A stretch of DNA of 26,248 nucleotides from Thermogladius sp. (GTDB lineage: Archaea; Thermoproteota; Thermoprotei_A; Sulfolobales; Desulfurococcaceae): contig WYEE01000042.1 in the NCBI GenBank assembly GCA_009904025.1, positions 1 through 26,248 of the forward strand, read 5' to 3'. Under the pieces are notes generated by a model. The model saw only the letters and a program-made list of their open reading frames with translations, did not search any database and was not told the DNA's origin. Position 1 is the stretch's first letter; each line of letters starts with the position of its first letter. Position numbers and translations under genes: made by a program. Positions 1-7,340 of this stretch are shown piece by piece.

Positions 1-211
1 CTATTCTAAAGTTCCCCTCGGCTATAAGCCTCCTAGCCTCTCTAGCGGTTTCAGCGTATCCGAACACGTTTCTCACAACAATTAACAGAGGGAGAGAGTA
101 CTCTATCGGGTGCGGGCCTGGGGATGGTTTAACGGTCCACTTAAATTTTTTTCTCAGAACTGGCCAGTAGTATGGTGCTGCCAGAGCCTTTAAATGCCTT
201 GAACCCGTCAT
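1..211 (-). CDS. rps4e: Ribosomal protein S4e (N-terminal part, runs off the window)
   Basis: This is the first 70 codons of a small-subunit protein specific to archaea and eukaryotes; the C-terminal part lies beyond position 1. I translated it by hand. The product begins MTGSRHLKALAAPYYWP and continues through a KPSPGPHPIEYSLPL stretch, which is the characteristic N-terminus of S4e ahead of its S4-like RNA-binding domain. The ATG at 211 overlaps the L24 stop codon in an ATGA arrangement, implying translational coupling. S4e directly after L24 is the normal archaeal ribosomal gene order. The identification is secure; only the C-terminal extent is unknown. Confidence 0.93.
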   Translation of the reverse strand, partial: MTGSRHLKALAAPYYWPVLRKKFKWTVKPSPGPHPIEYSLPLLIVVRNVFGYAETAREARRLIAEGNFRI

Positions 212-585
212 TCTCCCCCACCCCTCCTCCGCTCTATGATTTTCATCCTATATTTATCGCTCAAGTCTAGTTTTGTTATCATAACCTTGCTAGGGTGAAT
301 CGGGTAGTAGACTAGTGTTCCATCAGCTTTCTTCACCTGCACACCCTCAATAAGAATCCTAACCTTCTTCAAGTCCACGTCCACGATTTTGCCCTCGTGC
401 CCCTTCCAATCCCCTCTAACTATCTTAACGGTGTCGCCCTTGCGTACAGGGAGTCTTTTAACACCATATTTCTCCGCGAGCTCGTCGCTTAGTTTAGCTG
501 TGAGGAACCTGTGCCTTAAATGGAGCTTAGCTTTGTAGAGGGTTTTACGTTGCTTAGAGGGTTTTTTGGAGCTTGTTAAAGCCAT
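208..585 (-). CDS. rpl24: Ribosomal protein L24 (uL24)
   Basis: This is a large-subunit protein that binds 23S rRNA early in 50S assembly. The 125-residue product has a basic N-terminus and a KOW motif at roughly residues 47-75 (VRKGDTVKIVRGDWKGHEGK), where the conserved glycines are present. Length fits archaeal uL24. The ATG at 585 is preceded by an AGGTGG ribosome binding site that overlaps the end of L14. A second ATG lies 4 bases upstream but is out of frame. The gene overlaps S4e by 4 bases and belongs to the ribosomal operon. Identification is confident. Confidence 0.96.
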   Translation of the reverse strand: MALTSSKKPSKQRKTLYKAKLHLRHRFLTAKLSDELAEKYGVKRLPVRKGDTVKIVRGDWKGHEGKIVDVDLKKVRILIEGVQVKKADGTLVYYPIHPSKVMITKLDLSDKYRMKIIERRRGGGE

Positions 586-594
586 TCATCCCAC

Positions 595-1032
595 CTAGAC
601 AATCATTGTGGCTAGGTTTGCTATCTGAGGCCACCTCTCGGCAGCCTCCCTTGCCACCGGGCCTCTTATCTCGCTCCCCTTGGGCGTCCCCTCGGGGTTA
701 AGCAACACTACAGCGTTATCCTCGAATGCCACCCACACACCGCTTGCTCTACGGTAAGGCCTCTTCTGTCTTATGACTATGGCTTTGAATACCTGCTTCC
801 TGACGCTCGGACTACCCTTCTTAACCGTGACTACGACGAGGTCGCCCACACCAGCTGGTGGAACCCTCCTCAACCTACCCTTGTAGCCTGGGACACCTAC
901 TATCATTGCCTCTTTACCACCACTATTATCGGCAACCACCACACGGGAACCAACTTGGAGACCACTGTTAACCCTACGCCTGGAGAAAGCTGGTTTACCT
1001 GCTACAGCCCTCTTTGCGCCCACCTCAACCAC
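595..1032 (-). CDS. rpl14: Ribosomal protein L14 (uL14)
   Basis: This large-subunit protein sits at the subunit interface and contacts 16S rRNA in the 70S ribosome. The product contains the uL14 beta-barrel signatures, including GSRVVVADNSGGKEA, GVGDLVVVTVKKG and the C-terminal RGPVAREAAERWPQIA stretch. The GTG at 1032 gives 145 residues and overlaps the S17 stop by 8 bases. A GTG at 1023 has better spacing from the GGTGG upstream (5 bases) and would give 142 residues, so the exact start is undecided. It lies between S17 and L24, as in other archaea. Confidence 0.95.
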   Translation of the reverse strand: MVEVGAKRAVAGKPAFSRRRVNSGLQVGSRVVVADNSGGKEAMIVGVPGYKGRLRRVPPAGVGDLVVVTVKKGSPSVRKQVFKAIVIRQKRPYRRASGVWVAFEDNAVVLLNPEGTPKGSEIRGPVAREAAERWPQIANLATMIV

Positions 1033-1366
1033 CCTTCTTGACCACGCCTAAAACAACAAATGAAACACTCTTAGCCAAGGGTCTTGTTTCACCTATAACA
1101 ACTACATCCCCTTCCCTCACCTTAATACACGGCGGGAGATGAGCATGAATATGTTTATGCCTCCTCTCATATCTCTTGTACTTGGGGTCGTAGTACAAGT
1201 AGTCGTGTCTAACAACGACCGTCCTCTGCATTTTAGCGCTTTTAACTACACCTGTTAGAATAGTGCCTCTCACCTTCACGTGTCCGTGCCAAGGGCACCT
1301 CGCATCGTTACATGTCTCGCTAGGCGGCTCCACACCCTTAACGCCGATATTACGCGCCACACTCAT
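1025..1366 (-). CDS. rps17: Ribosomal protein S17 (uS17)
   Basis: This small-subunit primary binder has an OB fold and contacts the 5' domain of 16S rRNA. The 113-residue product has the archaeal N-terminal extension followed by the OB core; VRGTILTGVVKSAKMQRTVV and the HLPPCIKVREGDVV stretch are typical. Two N-terminal cysteines (residues 19 and 24) flank a CPWHG stretch, a common feature of archaeal S17. The ATG at 1366 overlaps the Rpp29 stop (ATGA) and follows an AGGTGG ribosome binding site at good spacing. Confidence 0.95.
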   Translation of the reverse strand: MSVARNIGVKGVEPPSETCNDARCPWHGHVKVRGTILTGVVKSAKMQRTVVVRHDYLYYDPKYKRYERRHKHIHAHLPPCIKVREGDVVVIGETRPLAKSVSFVVLGVVKKGG

Positions 1367-1668
1367 TTAAACCACCTCTTAGCTCTCTTAAGCCTTTCAG
1401 CTGGTCTACCTAAGATTAAATCCCCCTTTATAACCGCTACTTCCCCGCTAGGGAGCTTGAATTCAAATACTCCATTAGGCTTTAAAACCCTAATTCTTCT
1501 ACCCGAGCTCGTCTCGAGAAGAAGGGTTTTCAAAGTCTCATCAACCACTACACCCTCTAACCCATTGAGTTTTTCATCCGTGTACGATAAAACACGTATT
1601 CTTAAGCCGATCAACTCGTGATAGAGAATATTCTTATTGCTTAACTTCAACTCCTGTACTACCTTCAC
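1363..1668 (-). CDS. rnp1: RNase P protein component 1 (Rpp29/Pop4 family)
   Basis: This protein subunit of archaeal RNase P, the enzyme that matures tRNA 5' ends, pairs with Rpp21 on the specificity domain of the RNA. The Sm-like core is visible in HELIGLRIRVLSYTDEKLNG, the VVVDETLKTLLLET strand and the terminal GRPAERLKRAKRW helix. Its position between L29 and S17 is the standard archaeal location. The start is uncertain. The open frame reaches a TTG at 1698, but that overlaps L29 by 65 bases and has no close ribosome binding site. I chose the GTG at 1668, which is preceded by GGGGAAGAGG; a TTG at 1650 is also possible. The function is secure, the N-terminus is not. Confidence 0.9.
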   Translation of the reverse strand: MKVVQELKLSNKNILYHELIGLRIRVLSYTDEKLNGLEGVVVDETLKTLLLETSSGRRIRVLKPNGVFEFKLPSGEVAVIKGDLILGRPAERLKRAKRWFK

Positions 1669-1900
1669 TTGCCTCTTCCCCAGTAGCCTCCTCGGCAACC
1701 ATGGTTTTACCCGCTTTAGCCTCCTCTCTCATGACAGTTAGTATCCTCGCTATGTCCCTCCTGACGTTCCTTATTCTACTTGTATTAGTTAGGGTCCCCA
1801 CCCTAGACTGCATCCTCAACTTGGCTAACTCCATCCTCAACTCAAGCAATTTCCTCTCTCTTTCCTCAGGAGGCATTTTCCTTATTTCACTTGCCTTCAC
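1634..1900 (-). CDS. rpl29: Ribosomal protein L29 (uL29)
   Basis: This small helical large-subunit protein lies near the exit of the nascent-peptide tunnel, where signal recognition particle docks. The first 65 residues form the family's two-helix hairpin, with the conserved ELRMELAKLRMQSRVGTLTN stretch and an RNVRRDIARILT helix. Residues 66-88 are an acidic, low-complexity tail that is probably disordered. The GTG start at 1900 overlaps the end of S3 by 14 bases and is preceded by GGTGG five bases upstream. The end overlaps the possible 5' extension of Rpp29. Confidence 0.93.
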   Translation of the reverse strand: MKASEIRKMPPEERERKLLELRMELAKLRMQSRVGTLTNTSRIRNVRRDIARILTVMREEAKAGKTMVAEEATGEEASEGSTGVEVKQ

Positions 1901-2579
1901 TCACACCACCTTCACCAGCACCCTCCACTCCACCCTCTTTAACCGGTTGTAGTAAGGATTGAAGCTCCTCGGGCTTCAATTCCTTGACCTCCACCTGGTC
2001 TGGTAGCGGGATAGACGGCTTCACTATTATCACCTCGACACCGAATATACCGGGCTTCAACAGTGTTTTCGCCACAGCTCTGTCGACGATATAATCCACT
2101 AGATCCCCAGCCTTGTAGATCTTACCAGTCCTCATCTTCTCATACGTGGCTCTTTCACCCCTCAGCTTACCGCTTATAACTATTTCGGCGCCAAGGGCTC
2201 CTGCATCCATAATCCTCTTCAACATCGCCATCATCACCCTCCTGTATGGTATCTCCTTCTCCAGCGCCCTCACAATCCTGTAGGCTACTACCCTCGCGTT
2301 TAGGTCGGGGTCTGATACGGGTGAAACCGTTATGTTAACGTTCTCAAGCCCGAACCTCGTCTGGAAGATCGTCGTCAGCTTTCTTATCACGGAACCCCCG
2401 CGTCCAATAAGCCTACCCGGGTACTCAGCGTAGATTACTACCCTGTGGCCTGTTGGCGTCTTATACAACTCGACGCCAGCATAACCTGCGTCTACAAAGT
2501 AGTTTCCAAGGAACTGGTCTATCATAGTCTTCTTTATACCGAGATTTATGAAGTATTGCTTAACTCTTGAGCCTACCAC
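1887..2579 (-). CDS. rps3: Ribosomal protein S3 (uS3)
   Basis: This small-subunit head protein lines the mRNA entry channel. The 230-residue product has an N-terminal type II KH domain whose GxxG loop is visible in GRLIGRGGSVIRKL (about residues 55-68). The uS3 C-terminal domain follows, with the GALGAEIVISGKLRGERA signature. A glycine- and glutamate-rich tail of about 25 residues ends the protein. The GTG start at 2579 lies directly after the L22 TGA and is preceded by AGGTGGG, so translation is probably coupled. Order L22-S3-L29 is the archaeal standard. Confidence 0.96.
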   Translation of the reverse strand: MVGSRVKQYFINLGIKKTMIDQFLGNYFVDAGYAGVELYKTPTGHRVVIYAEYPGRLIGRGGSVIRKLTTIFQTRFGLENVNITVSPVSDPDLNARVVAYRIVRALEKEIPYRRVMMAMLKRIMDAGALGAEIVISGKLRGERATYEKMRTGKIYKAGDLVDYIVDRAVAKTLLKPGIFGVEVIIVKPSIPLPDQVEVKELKPEELQSLLQPVKEGGVEGAGEGGVSEGK

Positions 2580-3053
2580 TCAACCCACCTCTTTCACCAC
2601 GATCTCAACGTTGGTGGTTCTACGGTATTTGGGTGTAGCCCTGCCAAAAGCTCTAGGCATGTATCTTTTAAGGGTTACACCTTTGTGTGCAGCCACGTGG
2701 ATGATTACGAGCTTCTCCTTGTCTAAACCCTTATTCTCCGCGTTCGCCTCGACGTTGTCCAGGATCTCGAGCATGAACCTCGCAGCTTTAACAGGGTATC
2801 TTCCAGCCGGCCACCCGTACTTTCCCGCCAAACCCCTCTTATGACTTACTTTACCGAAGTACCTTCTAAACGGTATAGGCTGCTTAAGTTTGATGACGTC
2901 TTCAAGGAGCCTCCGAGCCTCCTTGAGCTTTAACCCTTTGATCGTTGCAGCGACCTCCCTCATGTACTTTATCGAGACAGGTATATCGTATCTCACAGCC
3001 TTCGCTATCTTAGATTCGTCTCCGAGTTTAAGCGAGTAGTGCCATGTAGGCAT
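2580..3053 (-). CDS. rpl22: Ribosomal protein L22 (uL22)
   Basis: This large-subunit protein has a hairpin that helps form the constriction of the peptide exit tunnel. The 157-residue product shows the archaeal form: SIKYMREVAATIKGLKLKEA at the start of the globular domain, a KAARFMLEILDNVEANAENK helix, and the C-terminal MPRAFGRATPKYRRTTNVEI stretch that forms the tunnel hairpin and last strand. The ATG at 3053 is preceded by AGAGGTGG. It starts 10 bases after the S19 stop in the same transcription unit. Confidence 0.96.
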   Translation of the reverse strand: MPTWHYSLKLGDESKIAKAVRYDIPVSIKYMREVAATIKGLKLKEARRLLEDVIKLKQPIPFRRYFGKVSHKRGLAGKYGWPAGRYPVKAARFMLEILDNVEANAENKGLDKEKLVIIHVAAHKGVTLKRYMPRAFGRATPKYRRTTNVEIVVKEVG

Positions 3054-3063
3054 TAAACCACCT

Positions 3064-3501
3064 CTACGTCTTCAAAGCGACGAACATACTGCTCCTCGTG
3101 GCCTTTAGGCCGGGCTCGCCGTGGACAACCTTCTTGGTTGTAGGGCTGAACTCTCCAAGGTAATGCCCAATCATCTCGGGTGTTATCTTAACAGGCTGAA
3201 ACTCTTTACCGTTGTATACAGCTATAGTCAAACCAACCATCTCCGGCAGAACAACCATATCCCTAACATGGGTCTTGACAACGACTTTCTTAGCTAGCTC
3301 AGGCTTCTGCCTTATCTTCCTTATCTTCGCGAGCAACCTTATCTGGGCTTTAGTGAAACCCCTTTTCAAGCTCCTCCTAGCCCTAGCTGGTAGCAACTCG
3401 ATGAGTTCGTCCATCGGCATTGAGAGTAACTCCTCTAAGCTCTTGCCTCTATACCTAAACTTCCTCCACTCAGGCGGCATCTCTCTTAAATCCATGGCCA
3501 C
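3064..3501 (-). CDS. rps19: Ribosomal protein S19 (uS19)
   Basis: This small-subunit head protein forms a complex with S13 near the A site. The 145-residue product has the archaeal N-terminal segment (PPEWRKFRYRGKSLEELL) and the universal core with VVKTHVRDMVVLPEMVGLTI and the HYLGEFSPTTKKVVHGEPG signature. The GTG at 3501 has an AGGTG ribosome binding site 7 bases upstream. An in-frame ATG at 3495 would have 13-base spacing and is less likely. Upstream is not L2, as is usual, but the stop codon of a VWA-domain gene. Confidence 0.95.
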   Translation of the reverse strand: MAMDLREMPPEWRKFRYRGKSLEELLSMPMDELIELLPARARRSLKRGFTKAQIRLLAKIRKIRQKPELAKKVVVKTHVRDMVVLPEMVGLTIAVYNGKEFQPVKITPEMIGHYLGEFSPTTKKVVHGEPGLKATRSSMFVALKT

Positions 3502-3542
3502 TGGGATACACCTGTAAGCATTCGATTCAGATATGCCTGTGT

Positions 3543-5369
3543 CTAGATTTTAATGTTTAACCTCTTTTTAAGTAAAATGGGTAGTTTACTGGGATTTTTA
3601 ACAATTATCGTCTCGCACCCCGCATCCTTTAATTTCCTTAAAACCTCATTATCGTGTCGCGGCGGTGTTATCACGACGACTCTCACACCCCTGTCGATGA
3701 GCTCTGAAACCTCAACCCATGGCTCTGTATCTCTCACCGTTTGCTGGAGATCCGAGACTATGAGAACAACCCTGCTCGTTGGCTTAGCCTTGACTACCCT
3801 GATCGCCTGGCTTATATTGGTATAACCCTTGAACTTCTGGGTATAGAGTTTCTCGAGGAATTTGTAAACTAAAGGCCTTGTCTTCCTCGCCGGGGGTTTA
3901 ACGACCTCGACTTTATCCCAGAACAATAGTATTTTATCCACGACCTCTATTAAGCTGGCTAGTGCTATGAGGGTCCATATACTATACCTAAGCATGCTAC
4001 CGCTGACATCTATAAGGACTGTTACAGTCCTCCTTTTGAGGACATCCTTGAATGAAAGCCTGTAGTTCAACCTAGAGTAATTAAACACTGTCGCCCTCAC
4101 ATCTACCCTACCTCTACTAGACCTCACTCTCCCCCCTACACGGGAGCCTTTTTTAACATTCTCAAAGATTCTACAACCAAGCCTCAACGCCCTCTCTATA
4201 ACTTCATAGTTGAAGCCTTTCGTGGAAGCGTAGTCAAGAACTCTCATGGAGAGGAGCTCTATGGCGTCGTCGGGGAACAGCTTGGAGACAACGCGCTCGA
4301 AGCCCCTCTGGTCTTCGCCTAATATGCTCTCTAGGAGTTGCCTCAAGGAGTAATCTATTTGAGAAGCATCTACTTTCCCGGCATAGTATAATGCCAGTTG
4401 CCTCTCCGCTTGCTCGCCGGATATCATGTAGTCCACGTAGTGTCTTAACGCGAGCCCCAGCAACGCCTTACTTCTAGCTGAGCCCTCTAGTTTCTCCAAG
4501 CTGGTTAGACCAGCCAGTGTTATAGGGCTTAGCTCGGACAGCCTTGTCCTAAACTTCTCGACTCTGTACAAGCTTGATATAGTCTTCCACCTGGTAGCCA
4601 AAGGCTCATTCTCCAACTCACGGAAGTCTAGATGCCGGAAAACCTCCTCGTTTAACCCGCGTATCCTGGTTGAAAGGCCCTTATCCAGTTTCTTAGCCGA
4701 GAGCAATGTTTCGAGCTGAAGTCCCCCTCTTAAGGCTCTCTCCGACCACTCCTCCATAATCCTTTTATCAACACTCTTATTATAGCCCGCGAATCTCCTA
4801 GTTAAGTCCGCTAGCAACGCGTCATCCACATGTTTCAGGAAGTCGTTTGTCAATACACTAGGCCAATACCTGCTTGGAACCTCCCCCAAGTATTTTATCA
4901 CATCTTTGACCCCGATGGCTTTAGCTTCCCTGATAGCCCTGCCTGAAATATTCTTGTTTACACTAAGCCTCCCCGATTTATCCTTGTAGAGTACTCTATG
5001 AGACCTAAGCCAAATGTAGCTTAATACTTCCTCGGCACTTCCATCTCTTATTACATCCTCTACACGCAGACCCCGGCGTCTCGCTGTCAGGATTCGTAGA
5101 AGTCCGTCTTTACTGGGCTGGAAAACCCACTCTCTCATGCCAGCCTCACTGGGTTTCTTAGTGTAGGAGTTGTAAAGCTCCTCGATGACCTCTGTCCTCA
5201 GCTTATCGGATTCGTAAGGTAAAATCTCCAACGTTAGCCTGAGCATAGTCAAGTCGAATAGCTGGCTTGTAGATAGCCGCTTCCCATCTCTAACTCTCCT
5301 ATAGACCTCCTCAATAATACCTTCGACCAGGTTTTCAACACTATCTCTCACGTGCTGGTAGGAGCTCAT
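3543..5369 (-). CDS. VWA (von Willebrand factor A) domain protein partner of MoxR
   Basis: This 608-residue protein probably acts as the adaptor of the MoxR-type ATPase encoded just upstream. Residues 1 to about 440 are mostly helical, charged and not assignable by eye. The C-terminal VWA domain carries a complete metal-ion-dependent adhesion site: DVSGS at 454-458, a threonine near 517 (GYTNIS) and an aspartate near 540 (IVSDLQQ). No signal peptide or membrane helix is visible, so it is likely cytoplasmic. The ATG at 5369 overlaps the MoxR gene by 29 bases, supporting translational coupling. MoxR-VWA pairs elsewhere remodel or assemble protein complexes and insert metal cofactors. The specific target here is unknown, but the location inside the ribosomal operon is suggestive. 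Confidence 0.82.
   Translation of the reverse strand: MSSYQHVRDSVENLVEGIIEEVYRRVRDGKRLSTSQLFDLTMLRLTLEILPYESDKLRTEVIEELYNSYTKKPSEAGMREWVFQPSKDGLLRILTARRRGLRVEDVIRDGSAEEVLSYIWLRSHRVLYKDKSGRLSVNKNISGRAIREAKAIGVKDVIKYLGEVPSRYWPSVLTNDFLKHVDDALLADLTRRFAGYNKSVDKRIMEEWSERALRGGLQLETLLSAKKLDKGLSTRIRGLNEEVFRHLDFRELENEPLATRWKTISSLYRVEKFRTRLSELSPITLAGLTSLEKLEGSARSKALLGLALRHYVDYMISGEQAERQLALYYAGKVDASQIDYSLRQLLESILGEDQRGFERVVSKLFPDDAIELLSMRVLDYASTKGFNYEVIERALRLGCRIFENVKKGSRVGGRVRSSRGRVDVRATVFNYSRLNYRLSFKDVLKRRTVTVLIDVSGSMLRYSIWTLIALASLIEVVDKILLFWDKVEVVKPPARKTRPLVYKFLEKLYTQKFKGYTNISQAIRVVKAKPTSRVVLIVSDLQQTVRDTEPWVEVSELIDRGVRVVVITPPRHDNEVLRKLKDAGCETIIVKNPSKLPILLKKRLNIKI
3547..3554 (-). promoter_or_regulatory. 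Possible TATA box for the S19-S4e segment
   Basis: Read on the minus strand, ATTAAAAT lies about 50 bases upstream of the S19 start, at the very end of the VWA-protein gene. A transcript starting about 25 bases downstream would leave room for the AGGTG ribosome binding site. The 41-base gap before S19 is the widest between the VWA gene and S4e. The evidence is only AT content and spacing, so this is tentative. Confidence 0.3.
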
Positions 5370-6279
5370 TAATCAAAGCCTCGTCTTCAGTGTTCTTCAA
5401 TAAGACTACTCTACCAGCTTCAACAAGCTCTTCTCTACCAGCTTTCTCCAGCCCCCGGACCTCGGCTAGTAGAGATGTCAATGTCATCCACATAACGCTG
5501 TCCGATATACCGGGCTTGTACACAGCTTTCTGCCTTAATGTTCTGACAATAGACAATGCTTCCTCAACCAGCTTAGGCTCAAGCCTCCTAGCCAGGTCTC
5601 CTAGTCTAAGCTTGATGATCTCGAGCTCCTCTTCAAGTGACGGATACTTGAACTCTATTCTGACGACTCGTCTAAGGAACGCGTCGCTAAGCTCGCTCTG
5701 GCCGATGTCGTAGGGGTTACTGGTTAATATGATCTGGAATCCCTCGTCTTTCTGATAATAGACTTTCTTCAACTCGGGTATTATGATCCTCCTCTTGTCT
5801 ATTATGTCGAGGAGCATGTTCTGGAACTCCTCGCTACTCCTTCTTATATCATCTATTAATACACCAGCACCTAGTATCATGGCTGCTAGAAGCGGCCTGG
5901 GTATAAAGCTCTCCTCGTTAAACCCCTTGCTTACAGCCATAGCTGGATGGAAGTCCCCTATAACCCGGTACTCATCGTAGTTTTCACTACATGGAAGTAT
6001 AAAAGCAGACTTCCCGCTCCAGAGGCTGAGTATAGCCTCACCTATCTCAGTCTTACCTGTACCAGGAGGCCCCTCAAACAGGACGGGCCTGTTGTTTAGG
6101 AAAGCCGCCACCGTTATATACACGACATGGGGTTTAACAACCAGCTTGAAGTAATCCCTCAAATATTTCAACATTTCGGGCGGGCTTCTTGTCACGGGAT
6201 ATCGGCGAATTGTCTGAGAGTATATTTCGTGTACTTTACTCACAATTAAATCAACGTGGGCACTGCTACTCGACGCCAT
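5341..6279 (-). CDS. MoxR-family AAA+ ATPase
   Basis: This 312-residue ATPase is of the MoxR/RavA type, whose members form rings and act with VWA-domain partners as chaperone-like remodelers. The P-loop GPPGTGKT is at residues 70-77. A Walker B-like strand VLIDD spans 140-144, where the family usually has DE. A sensor 1 asparagine occurs in TSNP near 188, and candidate arginine fingers lie at 203-204 (FLRRV). The usual sensor 2 arginine is not evident in the PGISDSVMW stretch. No membrane segment is seen. It starts 61 bases after L2 and overlaps its VWA partner. The ATG at 6279 has only a weak ribosome binding site. Confidence 0.88.
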   Translation of the reverse strand: MASSSSAHVDLIVSKVHEIYSQTIRRYPVTRSPPEMLKYLRDYFKLVVKPHVVYITVAAFLNNRPVLFEGPPGTGKTEIGEAILSLWSGKSAFILPCSENYDEYRVIGDFHPAMAVSKGFNEESFIPRPLLAAMILGAGVLIDDIRRSSEEFQNMLLDIIDKRRIIIPELKKVYYQKDEGFQIILTSNPYDIGQSELSDAFLRRVVRIEFKYPSLEEELEIIKLRLGDLARRLEPKLVEEALSIVRTLRQKAVYKPGISDSVMWMTLTSLLAEVRGLEKAGREELVEAGRVVLLKNTEDEALINELLPARER

Positions 6280-6340
6280 CTCGATCAGAACCTAGGTGAG
6301 GTTGGATAGTACTCTCTAGAATTAGGGTTCGGTGAAAAGG

Positions 6341-7057
6341 TTATTTACCCTTTCTTCTACCGGTTCTCCTAGCCGCTATATGCCCGACTTTTCTACCAGG
6401 CGGGGTGTTCCTGGCTACTGTTGTCGGCCTGCCAACATGTCTCCCACCGCCGTGGGGGTGTGAGGCCGGGTTCATTGCTAGACCCCTCACTTTAGGCCAC
6501 TTGTGTGCTTTGGCCTTCCACTTGTAGTAGGAGCCCCCGGCTTTTAGGAGCGGTTTCTCAACTCTACCCCCGCCGGCAACAACCCCTATCATAGCCCTAG
6601 CGTTGTTTGAGACCTCTACCACTCGCCCGCTGGGCAACTGTATTTGCGTTTTATCGCCCGACCTACCCACTATCACAGCGTAGGTGCCACCCGCCCTCGC
6701 GTATCTCCCCCCGTCGCCCGGGTTCTTCTCTATGTTAACTACCTGCGTACCCTCAGGTATCCTACCTACAGGCAGGATATTCCCGTTCTCTATCTTAGCC
6801 TCGGGGCCTATTTCGACGATTTGACCCACATACATGCCTTCTACTGCCGGGACGTAGAATTCATCGCCTGTCTCCAACTTTATTTTGGCTAAGGGAACCC
6901 ACCTGCCCGGGTCGTGGACTAGGTCTACTACTCTCCCTCTAAGTGTTTTATCAGCCGGCAACTGGGGGTATTTCGCCGGAGCCACCCTGAGATGCCCTGG
7001 GCTCCTGAAGGTAGGTGATCCCCTGCCCATTCTCTGGGGTAGTATCCTTTTACCCAT
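6341..7057 (-). CDS. rpl2: Ribosomal protein L2 (uL2)
   Basis: This conserved large-subunit protein is needed for subunit association and the peptidyl transferase centre. The 238-residue length is normal for archaea. The N-terminal part has the OB-fold sequence RGRVVDLVHDPGRWVPLAKI. The C-terminal part has the diagnostic RGLAMNPASHPHGGGRH loop, whose histidine lies near the catalytic centre. The ATG at 7057 is preceded by GAGGTGGG and follows L23 by 10 bases. Downstream the ribosomal order is interrupted by the MoxR-VWA pair. Confidence 0.97.
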   Translation of the reverse strand: MGKRILPQRMGRGSPTFRSPGHLRVAPAKYPQLPADKTLRGRVVDLVHDPGRWVPLAKIKLETGDEFYVPAVEGMYVGQIVEIGPEAKIENGNILPVGRIPEGTQVVNIEKNPGDGGRYARAGGTYAVIVGRSGDKTQIQLPSGRVVEVSNNARAMIGVVAGGGRVEKPLLKAGGSYYKWKAKAHKWPKVRGLAMNPASHPHGGGRHVGRPTTVARNTPPGRKVGHIAARRTGRRKGK

Positions 7058-7067
7058 CTAACCCACC

Positions 7068-7340
7068 TCACAGCAACCCTAGTTGAGTGGCTACGTCACT
7101 CGCCTTAAACTCGCTTGAGAGTTTTACATACGCCTTCTTCTCTCCTCTAGGAGTGATCACAGTATTAACCTTAACTACCTTGACGTTGAAGAGCTTCTCG
7201 ACAGCTTCCTTAATAACGGCTTTACTCGCTTTTACATCCACGATAAAAACCAGCGTATTGTTCTTATCTATGAGCGCCAAAGCTTTCTCGCTGTGTACAG
7301 GCCTAATTATCACTTTCACCAGCTTGTCCTGCTCGCTCAA
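7068..7340 (-). CDS. rpl23: Ribosomal protein L23 (uL23)
   Basis: This large-subunit protein lies at the tunnel exit and is the docking site for signal recognition particle and chaperones. The 90-residue product matches the compact archaeal form: IIRPVHSEKALALIDKNNTL, then the KAVIKEAVEKLFNVKVVKVN helix-strand unit and a RGEKKAYVKL strand. The start is a TTG at 7340 that overlaps the L4 stop codon (TTGA) and follows AGGTGGTGG at good spacing. L4-L23-L2 order is universal. Confidence 0.96.
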   Translation of the reverse strand: MSEQDKLVKVIIRPVHSEKALALIDKNNTLVFIVDVKASKAVIKEAVEKLFNVKVVKVNTVITPRGEKKAYVKLSSEFKASDVATQLGLL

